From Marchantia polymorpha subsp. ruderalis (Eukaryota; Streptophyta; Marchantiopsida; Marchantiales; Marchantiaceae), in NCBI GenBank assembly GCA_037833965.1, contig AP031357.1, forward strand, positions 1,446,001 to 1,510,000: 64,000 bases of DNA, read 5' to 3'. Each line of letters begins with the position of its first letter. Position 1 is the stretch's first letter. Below, piece after piece: positions 55,348-64,000 of this stretch. Below the pieces are notes generated by a model that was given only the letters and a program-made list of their open reading frames with translations, ran no database searches and was not told the DNA's origin. The position numbers and the translations under genes are program-made.

Positions 55348-56815
55348 TGTAATAACCCGCTAAAACTGATATATAGTGGTAGAAAGGTCGAACCCACAGG
55401 GACAGAGGAACACACAGGGTACAAAGTGTCACGTTTAACAGACTATTGAGGAGTTTGAATTCTCAGGCGACTGTCACTCCCAGAAAATACTGCAAGTGTC
55501 CACTCGGAGCGCACTCGGAGGTCGCACATTGCAGCGTAACACACACACACACACACACACACCTGAAACTACAGAAACACAAACCAGAGATCCGTTAGGA
55601 CCTCTACTCAAGATTTCAGGGGGAAAGTCTCTCGCGAGCACACTCAGCGAAGCTGCGGGTAGTGACTCCCAACTCCGGCTTTTACAACACTTCCACTAGC
55701 TTTCTGCTAGTGTAGGGAACCCGGTTTGGACTGCCTACTTTGGATCGAAGTCACTCATACGCGGTGAACAACACTCTCAACTCACAAAACGCGCAGAGAA
55801 CACAGGTCCGCACTAAAGGACTCATTGAGAAACATTCCAGTAACACAACAACAGTCTATTGAAGAGTTTGAATTCTCAGGCACTTGTCATTCCCAGAAAT
55901 ACTACAGGGGTTACCCTCAAGGCACCTGCTGCAGCGTAACCTGAATTTACAACCAAGGCTTACACGAAGTAGCAAAACTTCACTTTGGCATTCAGGGGAA
56001 AAATCCCAAAGGAGTACAATCAGAAAGAAACACTCGAAGGTGTAGGGGCGAAACTGTTCAAGTATCTAACTAGTCACTGGCTCTAAGCATCGGCAGTCAC
56101 CCGCAGGTGCAGATCCAAACTACTCAAGTCTCTAACCAATGTACTAGCTCTGAACATTCGGCCGAAGGCCTTCAGCTACAAAATGCGGAACGCTAAGTTG
56201 TAACTCCTCATGCGTGGTGACAGAACTCAAGGACACAAACACGCAGAGGAAATGGGTTCCTGATCTGCACTTCTGAGTTTGGGAAAGAACCCCAGGCAAA
56301 ACGCCTGGAACTATTTTATACCTTCTAAGTCCTAACTAGCACTACACTGCAATGCCATGGTGCGAGCCGCAACAGATCCTACACCTGAGGAGTCGGCGGC
56401 TGCCTTCCCCTCTAACTTACAACCTAAATCTAACCCTAACCCTAAATCTGAATCCTAAGCCTACTGTACAGAGCCGCCAGTGCCTTCCCACCCAAGATCT
56501 GAGGCTGAAAATTTGCAAGCATGCGTGGCCGGCCGAGATCAACGGCGCTACAAAATTTCAGATCCATCCGACCGTCCATCGCAAAGATATGGGCCCCGCA
56601 AGATCTCGGAACCTAGGCCAAAATTCCTTCTCCAAAATCCAAGGACTGTGGGTCCCACGCGTCCTACACGCAAGCCGCCTACTCGCGGGCCGCCTTGGGC
56701 CGAAGGCCCCTCTAACTGTTAACGCCAAAGGCTCCTCTATATGTTAACGCCGAAGGCCTCTCTCCTAACCATGACAGCCGCTTTCGACGCTCATAACTCA
56801 GTGACGCCTTATCCG
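55348..56815 (-). repeat. Family C LTR, minus orientation, start truncated
   Basis: On the minus strand its end TTATTACA is at 55348; it then matches 26465-27660 (U5, TATA at 56314-56320 on the minus strand, CCAGGC hairpin, telomere-like stretch) and stops at about 56815, where it joins the protease region of element 3. The shared bases TTCCAA at the junction make the exact breakpoint uncertain. No gene is seen in it. Confidence 0.82.
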
Positions 56816-57554
56816 TTCCAACACTTCCTACGACATAGTGGAAGACATAGGGAGCCAGAGGGCAAATATTTCCTTCCACCAGTTGTTGGAAGACAATAAG
56901 ACGTACAGAAGGATGCTGATGCTTTCGTTGCGCCGACCACGCAAACCCCGAAAAGAGAAACTTCCGGCTGTGTACAGAGTGGAAGGAGGAGACCTGGGAC
57001 CTCCAGAGATCGAAGTAGATATCGGAGGCAGCGTCATACAGAAGGTACCAGTGGACTCCGGCTCGGGCGTGAATATCATGACCGAGGAGACAGCGAACTC
57101 CTTGGGGTTCTAGACCTTCGAGCCTACATCCCGAGTATTGCGACTGGCCGATCAAACACGCAGAATGCCACTAGGAATGTTGAGCAATGTGAGAACCAAC
57201 ATTGGAGGAGTGGACTTTCAACTGTCCTACATAATACTGCAACCTCTGATGAAGAAAGGTTATGATGTGCTGCTTGGCAGACCGTGGCTATACGATGCCA
57301 AAGCAAGGTGTGACTGGAGTAGGAAGAGATTACAGTTCCGTAGCCATGCGGACCCTCCGACTGTCATTACCGTACCGTGGACCAAGGTACCCTATGAAGG
57401 CGAAACACCTTCCACCACCTCCGGTTACACAACTGGAGGGGAGACCAGCTCATCATGCACTTCAGAGACCGAAACGTCGGAGGAATTTGTGGGCTACGTC
57501 ACTTGCTGCTCCATTGAGGAGGAAGGAGACGAGGTGTATCCGGATGACGAATAG
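56816..57554 (+). pseudogene. pro: Protease region of element 3
   Basis: Starts in the spacer (SYDIVEDIGSQRANISF) and holds DSGSGVNIM (about 57055-57081) and GYDVLLGRPWL. TAG at 57111-57113 replaces a CAG codon present in element 1. It ends in the same acidic tail and the TAG at 57552-57554. Confidence 0.85.
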
Positions 57555-57560
57555 CAACTA
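57552..57560 (+). promoter_or_regulatory. Probable readthrough signal, TAG CAA CTA
   Basis: Third occurrence of the UAG-CAR-YYA context between pro and pol, in frame with the RT reading frame that follows. Confidence 0.75.
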
Positions 57561-60395
57561 GCAGCCGGACTGGGCAGAAGCGAGATCAGTCACACAGAGG
57601 GGATTGTTGACACGAGTGATTGCTGCGAACTGCAACTCAGTCCAGGTAAAGGCTTGAAGGTGTCAAGCCAGGTACAAGGAGAAGAGTTGAACAGGGTACA
57701 GGCGTTTCTTCGCCTGTATGAGGATGTCTTCGCATGGAAGATTGAAGACATGAAAGGCATACCTGCAAGGTATGGAGAGCACAGGATCGACTTGTTGGAC
57801 GAGGCAGTTCCGGTTCGCCAACGCCAATACAGGCTCAACCCAAAATATTCATAATTGGTGAAGGACGAAATCGATAAGTACCTGAGCGCAGGAATCATCT
57901 ACCCGGTACTCAGTAGCGAGTGGGTGTCGCCTATCGTGATCGTGCCCAAGAAACTGACGGGTAAGATCCGGGTGTGCCAGGACTTCCGAAAGCTGAACGC
58001 AGCAACGAGGAAGGACCATCACCCTCTTCCTTTCACGGACTCTATTTTGGACCATGTAGCAGGGCATGAATGCTACAGTTTCCTAGACGGATTCTCCGGC
58101 TACAACCAGGTGTCCATCAAGGAACAGGACAAGGACAAAACAACCTTCACGACCGACTGGGGAACCTATGCTTATCACAAGATGCCGTTCGGGCTGTGCA
58201 ACGCGCCAGCGACGTTCCAGCGGATGATGACAAACATCTTCCAAGAGCACCTGAGGAAGTTCCTAGAAATTTTCATCGACGACTTTTATGTTTTCGGTAA
58301 GAGGTCGGAGCACCTTAATCATCTTCGGCAAACGTTCGACAGATGTAGGGAGAGCAGCTTGTCCTTACACCCTGAGAAATGTTTTTTCTTCATGACCAGC
58401 GGAATCCTGCTGGGGCACCGAGTTTCGTCCAATGGCATTGCAGTGGATGTAGAGAAGGTGAAGATTAATCTCGAACTGCAGCCGCCAACGAATCTGCGTG
58501 AGTTGAGGGCCTTCCTTGGCCATGTAGGTTATTACAGAAGGTTCATAAATATGTACGCCATCTTGGCAGCCGATCTGACGAAGCTGCTTAAGAAGGAGGA
58601 ACCCTATGTGTGGGGCAAAGAGCAACAGCTGGCCTTTGAAACGCTCAAAGCCAAACTGACGACTGCTCCGGTTCTGAGAAGTCCGGATTGGAACAGACCT
58701 TTCCATGTCTATGAAGACACGTCGGCATTTGCAATCGGAGTGGTTCTCAGTCAGAAGGACGACAACAAGAAAGACTACCCGATTTACTTCGCGAGTCGTC
58801 AGTTGTCAGCAGCGGAGAAGAAGTACACGACAACTGAGAGGGAGGCGTTGGGAATGGTGTACTCCTGTAAGAAGTTCCGACATTATTTGATCTGCTATGA
58901 GTTCGTGTTTCATGTAGATCCTTACGCCTTACAGCACCTGGTGAAGAAGGCGGATCTGTCCGGACGAATTGCCAGGTGGGTACTACTGCTGCAGGAATTC
59001 ACCTACACTGTACAGACACGGAAAGGCGTTCACCATGAGAACGCGGACTACCTCTCCCGACTATGGACCGAACCCATAGAGGAGGAAGTAGTGGATGATT
59101 TTCCCGACGAACAACTTTTTCAGTTGTCCGCCAGCCATGAGTCCAGGTACGCGGACTTATACAGGTTTCTGCTCACACTCCAATGTCCGGAAGGATTGGA
59201 TGCGGAGAAGCGCACAGTCTTCGTTCATAAAGCGGGACCTTACCAGCTTCAACAGGGGGTCTTGTTCAAGAAAATGGCAGACGAGAGGCTGTGCAGATGT
59301 CTAGAGGAGTCTGAAGTCCCGCGAGTTGTCAAAGCCATGCACACAGAAGACGCTGGTGGTCACTACGCCACCAGAAATACAGTGACCAAAATTGTGAATG
59401 CAGGATACTGGTGGCCGACGATGTTCAAAGATGTACACGACTACGTTCGCAAATGCGACAGCTGCCAGAGGACGGGAAGGCCGACTCCGACCACGAGATG
59501 GCCTCTTACACCAATCATGCCATTGGCACCATTTGAAAAATGGGGGATCGACTTCGTGGGACCAATACAACCAGTCACTAAAGGCACGCGCAGGCGCTAC
59601 ATATTGGTAGCAACAGATTATGCGACCAAGATGGTGGAGGCAGAGGCCACAAGGCACGACGACGCAGCCGCAGTAGCACAGTTCATATTCGAATCAATCA
59701 TCACACGCTACGGGTGCCCCCTAGAAATAGTCAGTGACAGAGGAACGCACTTCATGAATCAGGTGATAGAAAGTTTGACGCGGCACTTCCAGATTAAGCA
59801 TCGGAAGACTACTCCATACAACCCCAAGGCAAATGGTCTGACAGAGAAGTCCAATGGATTACTCTGTAAGATACTCCTCAAGGTGACTGTAAACCATGCT
59901 CATGACTGGGACACCAAGCTACCGGCCGCCTTATGGGCATATAGAACGGCAGAAAAAGTCACCACCAGGCAAACACCTTACTTTCTAGTTTATGGGCAGC
60001 ATCCGATTTTACCCATCGAATTCGAGATACCTACCAAGAGGACCTTAGATCAGAGAAGGCTGGACGCGGAGGAAAGTCAGGCATATCGACTGCAAGAGGT
60101 AATGGCATTGGAGGAAAGACGTCAAGAGGCCGAAGATCGAACAAAGCAATTACAACTCAGGCGGAAGGAGAAGTACGATCGAAGGCTCAAACCAGTACTG
60201 CTGGAGAAGGGCGACTTGGCTCTGCTATACGATAGCAGACATGCTAGATTTCCAGGCAAGCTCCACTTGAGGTGGATGGGACCTTACAAGGTGATAGAAG
60301 TTTTCCCAAATGGATCCATCCAACTCGCAGAACTGACGGGAGAATGGTTAGGCACCCGCGTGAACGGATGGCGTCTGAAGAAATACCACGTGTAA
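57555..60395 (+). pseudogene. pol: pol of element 3: RT, RNase H, integrase (one stop near the start)
   Basis: Only a TAA at 57852-57854 (from TTA, in PKYS-stop-LV) interrupts it; from 57855 an 846-codon frame is open to the natural TAA at 60393-60395. Counting from 57855: RT with FIDD at 140-143; RNase H with DTS at 288, TEREAL near 328 and NADYLSR near 396 (the usual His after VD at 356 is Pro here); integrase zinc domain H496, H503, C534, C537; catalytic D566, D628, E664, a DD35E spacing; and a GPY-type C-terminal region (RWMGPYKV). One RNase H only. It is the best-preserved pol in the window and the reference for the other two. Confidence 0.9.
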
Positions 60396-60419
60396 ATGTT
60401 CGCGTGGGCGCTCACAATT

Positions 60420-60432
60420 GAGGAGGGGGGCA
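60420..60432 (+). other. Polypurine tract of element 3
   Basis: GAGGAGGGGGGCA immediately before the 3' LTR start at 60433, the same as in element 1. Confidence 0.85.
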
Positions 60433-63400
60433 TGTGGTAACACACTTTTTGTTTTTTTTGCAGAATTTAAACAAATTTTAGAAAACTAGTACCAAAGCAG
60501 TGTTTGTAGCTAGAGAAGGGTACGCTAAATAGAGTGGATTGATGAGATCGTCACGAGGGCACAAAGAATCACGTAGTCGGGTGTACCAACGCCAACGTCT
60601 TCGGCGCCTTCGGCAAAAGCTCCTTTTCTGAGGTGTCTCTACTCACGCGCCTCTAGCGCATAAGGAAGCTACGCTTCCGGCGCAGACACCTCAGGAGGAG
60701 GTTTTGCTAAAGACGTCAGGAGAAGGGCCCGGACCTCTAAAGGCATCCGACCATGAGTGCGCCTTCGGCGAAGCGCCGCTAGCGCGGAAAGGGAAACCTT
60801 CATAACAATCGGGATACATAGAAGATCCAGTTGGTTGAAGTTGCATTAGAAAGAGCTCGGGACGCTCGTTTTAACGAGTCCAAGAGCGTCGGAGATGGAT
60901 CAGGAATGGAGAAGTTATGAGCGTCGGAAAACTCGTAGCCGGACATGCGCCGTTCGCGCTAGGGTTCACAGCCGGAAAGGATTCCCGTACGCCCTCGGCG
61001 ATGCGCCTTCGGCGGAATCACGCGCTCATAGGAGGAAACCAACTCGCCTTTGGCAGCTGTTCATGGAAGGAAAGCGCCGGTCGGATGTACGCCTCCGACG
61101 TGGCGCTGACGGCCGGATGCGCTGGCATGAGTTGCGCTGACGGATATGCGCCGGCAGCAACGGACGAGGCATAAAGGACAAAATAGGCGGTACGACTGCG
61201 CGCCGGCGTAATTCGCTCCGACTGGATGTGCGCCTCCAGCAAGGCGCCGACGGATAATGAACGCACCAGCGGCGACACGCCTCCGGTGAGGGACGGGTTA
61301 GGAAAAGACAACAGGGCCGACGTATACCCTGCAGCGGACTCGAGTCCGGAAGGTGGCGGCGGCGGGAGAATTCAACGTTTAAGCATGCGAATGCGCGCAG
61401 TGCGGAGACGTGAATTCGCGCATGCAAAGGGCGAACCGTTAAGCCGTATAGCCGGCTGCGTACGTTGCAACCAGTAAGAACGTTGGACGTTCTTGAAATC
61501 GGAGAAGAAAAGACTGCGCTCCAGTCTCATTCTCTCATTCTTGACTTTGCGATTTCCAGTTTCCAAGATTACGCGCAAGGGCGGAGCGACCTGCAGTGAG
61601 AGTAGAGAGTGCGGAGACGAGTTGCGCAAGGATCTTGGCGGACCTTGAAAGAATTGTGAGTAGCGATCTTGAACGAGCGCAGAGAGAGTGAGCAGTCAGT
61701 GCTTGAGTGGCCGACGCGCAGTGGCGATTGTGAGAGAGCGAGCGAAAGGGAGAACGTTTGTGTGTGCAGGCAACGCAATGTCGAAGGTTCCCCAGCTGCG
61801 AGTGTCTCCACTTAGGGTGCCGCAGATCGGTCTACGCGCATTTCAAGATGTGCTGCTGAGGCTGAAGCTCGATTTTCTCCTATGGGGGTGGAACTGGACA
61901 TGTCCGGAGATGGTGCGCGAGTATCTGCAGGAGAGACACAAGCCCTCTCGCGGATTCCGCCCGCACCCAGAGAGATGGGACATTTGCAATTGGGCGCAGG
62001 TGTTGGGCAGGTGTGCCGGCGAGGAAGGGGATCTCCTCTTCGAGGCCGATAGCGTGAAGGTGTCCCAGGAGGAAGAAGTCTCTTACAATGAGCTCTTCAA
62101 AGTTGCCAGACATCCCAAGAACGGTTTCCGGACACGGGATTACAAGGATCGATTGCGGAGAAATGTCGCGACGGCATTGCTGCAGATATTGCAGCCGACC
62201 AAGACCGCTTACATGCATGGTTGGCAGGTAGAGTTTGTGGAGCTAGTGTTGTCAGGAGCTCCGGTGCATTGGGCACGGCTCCTGTGGAAGGTGACGCGCC
62301 AACATGCGCAAGAAGAGAAGGGAGGAACCCTCAATCATCTATCGCCTTACTTAATCGTGTTTTACCGGGCGATGGGATGTTTGACAAATGCTGAGAAAAC
62401 ACGGTTTCCGCAGCTGACCCGGACTTATCCAGGTAGATATTCGAGGGAGGCCGAAGTAGACACGGATCCGGACGAGGAACCTGCCAGTACGCCTCCGGCT
62501 CCGGCTCCAGCAAGAGCAGCAGAAGAACGTCGAAGTGAGCGCATTCCGCGAAAGCGGAAGTGGGATGAGAGACCTGAGGACAGGCAGCCGGAAGTGCCAG
62601 CTGCGCCGACTCATGGTCGGCCCACCCCCGAGCCTCACAGTCGACCAAAACAGAGGGCACGCAAAATGCCAACTGGTACTGAGGAGACCGGGCGAACTCC
62701 GACCCGGCGGAATCTCACACAGGAAGAGATAATCGCTCAGATTCTAGGGAAGACGGCAGATATCTCTGCACAGAAGGCACCACGGCCTTCGGGAGGAGAT
62801 GGACGGACTGACAGCCGGCCGACTGCAAGTCGGATGACTGAAGGTCGACAAGCGGAAGGAAGGCCAACTGAACGGCGCGTTGAACCGGACAGCAGGCCGG
62901 AAGCAGAAGAGAGTTTGGCTGACGAGCCAACAATCCTCAGAGGGTCGTCTTCGGCGGAAGGCACTTCTAGAAGAACGCCACCAGCAAGCAGGCCAAGTGG
63001 AGTCAAGACGCGCAGGGTGTATCCGACTCCCAGTCGGACAACTGCTGGTCGGCCGACTGCGAGTCGGACAACAGAGAGTCAGCCGGATCCTCCGACTGCG
63101 AGACGGATGGGGCCAACGACCAGTGTGCGGACGCCTTCGGCGGACGCACCTTCAGCAAGGACACCTTCCGCGCAGATTGCGCCGGAAGGACAGGCAGCAG
63201 AAGCGGGCGGTTCAAGAGTGACAAAAGTCACTGCGGCGTCGACCCCTTCACAAACCGAAGATCGAGCCGGAACAGGGGCTCAAGCAGTGGGATCTCCCAC
63301 TGCCCTGGATATTTTAGCAGGCAGTGGAGCAGCAGTCGCAGCGGAAGCTGCTGCGCGCCACAGTTCCAGGGAGTCGCCAAGGGATTCGGTGGCGACTGAA

Positions 63401-64000
63401 ATCCTCGAGACTGAGGATGATACGAGCTCGGAAGAGCAGGAAGCGGATTCGGTGCAGAAAACGCCAACAGGGGTGCTGTGCGAACAGATAGTTCCACTCC
63501 TGCGATATCTGGATCGCAAGACATCCAAATACGCAAGTGCCTTAAAACCGCAGTCTTATGTGGAGACTATCAGGCGAAGGACGAGGATCAAGGTGGCAAA
63601 GTGGGCCTCTAGTTGCCAAGTATATGTGGATAGGAACACCGCCCTCCGACAACACCTGGCGGTCACCCAGAAGCTATACCAAGCCTTGCAGCAACAGAAG
63701 GAGGATGCGGCGACGAAAAGTCAGGCGGATGCCGAACTAATACGGGCAAAGATCGAGTCGGAATTGCAGGAGGAGCGGAGACAGAACCAAGTCCTAGCAG
63801 CCGAGCTTGCGCGCCAGACGCGCGCCTTAGAAGAAAGTCAAAGAGCCCGCAAGGAGGATGAGGAGTTGTTGTGCAACTTGCAATCCGAGTGCTCGGATTT
63901 GAGGGCACAACGTGCGGGATTAGAAATGCAGCTGGCCGAGGTGGAGAGCAGCTGCAGGGCGCGAGGAGAGTTGGCGGCACAGGTGACTCGTTGTCTAAAA
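60433..64000 (+). repeat. 3' LTR of element 3 (family A), cut by window edge
   Basis: Begins TGTGGTAACAC and is colinear with the solo A LTRs for 3,568 bases. Includes the 263-329-type inverted repeat, the AGAACGT hairpin and most of the LTR gene. A short in-frame-looking loss near 61045 shortens the upstream region slightly. Confidence 0.92.
61778..64000 (+). CDS. Family A LTR-encoded protein, open to the window edge (741 codons)
   Basis: Starts at the conserved ATG of MSKVPQL and shows no stop before the window ends, reaching into the conserved C-terminal module. It has the N-terminal module, basic patch, Arg/Ser/Pro-rich middle and coiled coil of the other copies. Together with 8409-10964 and 35932-38487 this makes three copies without a visible break. 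The last 110 codons are outside the window, so integrity is not proven. Confidence 0.8.
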   Translation, partial: MSKVPQLRVSPLRVPQIGLRAFQDVLLRLKLDFLLWGWNWTCPEMVREYLQERHKPSRGFRPHPERWDICNWAQVLGRCAGEEGDLLFEADSVKVSQEEEVSYNELFKVARHPKNGFRTRDYKDRLRRNVATALLQILQPTKTAYMHGWQVEFVELVLSGAPVHWARLLWKVTRQHAQEEKGGTLNHLSPYLIVFYRAMGCLTNAEKTRFPQLTRTYPGRYSREAEVDTDPDEEPASTPPAPAPARAAEERRSERIPRKRKWDERPEDRQPEVPAAPTHGRPTPEPHSRPKQRARKMPTGTEETGRTPTRRNLTQEEIIAQILGKTADISAQKAPRPSGGDGRTDSRPTASRMTEGRQAEGRPTERRVEPDSRPEAEESLADEPTILRGSSSAEGTSRRTPPASRPSGVKTRRVYPTPSRTTAGRPTASRTTESQPDPPTARRMGPTTSVRTPSADAPSARTPSAQIAPEGQAAEAGGSRVTKVTAASTPSQTEDRAGTGAQAVGSPTALDILAGSGAAVAAEAAARHSSRESPRDSVATEILETEDDTSSEEQEADSVQKTPTGVLCEQIVPLLRYLDRKTSKYASALKPQSYVETIRRRTRIKVAKWASSCQVYVDRNTALRQHLAVTQKLYQALQQQKEDAATKSQADAELIRAKIESELQEERRQNQVLAAELARQTRALEESQRARKEDEELLCNLQSECSDLRAQRAGLEMQLAEVESSCRARGELAAQVTRCLK

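Larger units (their letters stand above)
56816..64000 (+). mobile_element. Element 3: family A element, 5' part missing, runs off the window
   Basis: Spacer-protease, UAG, RT-RNase H-integrase, PPT and 3' LTR. The 5' LTR, PBS and gag are missing because the left side joins a family C LTR. Pol is nearly identical in design to element 1 but carries fewer lesions. The right target-site duplication lies beyond the window. Confidence 0.88.

Overview
The window is a dense nest of plant-type Ty3/gypsy LTR retrotransposons around one small island of probable host DNA. The non-chromoviral pol domains, a primer-binding site matching plant tRNA-Asp and degenerate CCCTAAA telomere-like motifs point to a land plant. 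The pol style is not closely like angiosperm Athila, so an early-diverging lineage (bryophyte or lycophyte) is my guess; the species is unknown.

Three related LTR families are present. Family A (LTR about 4.87 kb) starts TGTGGTAACAC, family B (about 5.4 kb) starts TGTGGTACCCC and family C (about 2.8 kb) starts TGTGGTAATCC. All seen ends finish TTATTACA or a one-base variant. The unusual feature is that A and B LTRs each carry a long gene inside the LTR, upstream of the TATA box, so in U3: 851 codons in A, 1,045 codons in B. The two proteins are related, with conserved N- and C-terminal modules. Family C looks like a B derivative in which this gene is gone.

Layout: 1-68 B LTR scrap. 69-18467 element 1 (A): 5' LTR 69-4923, PBS, gag, a solo A LTR inserted at 7038-11923, then protease, UAG, RT-RNase H-integrase, PPT, and an internally deleted 3' LTR 15592-18467. 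18468-20648 B LTR fragment (-), lying in an A LTR fragment (-) 20649-21974. 21975-25175 AT-richer island with one secreted cysteine-rich protein gene. 25176-55347 one B element (5' LTR, gag-pro-pol, 3' LTR) broken by a C LTR (26465-28998), a solo B LTR (30278-40537, itself holding a solo A LTR at 34976-39843) and a solo A LTR in RT (45633-50508). 55348-56815 C LTR fragment (-). 56816-64000 element 3 (A): protease to integrase and a 3' LTR cut by the window edge.

Four solo LTRs have perfect 5-bp target-site duplications. In all three internal regions gag-pro is separated from pol by an in-frame UAG followed by CAA-YUA, the tobacco-mosaic-virus-type readthrough context, and pol stays open in the same frame. 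Most pol and gag copies are decayed, often by CAG-to-TAG changes, while two of the A LTR genes are fully open and a third is open to the window edge.
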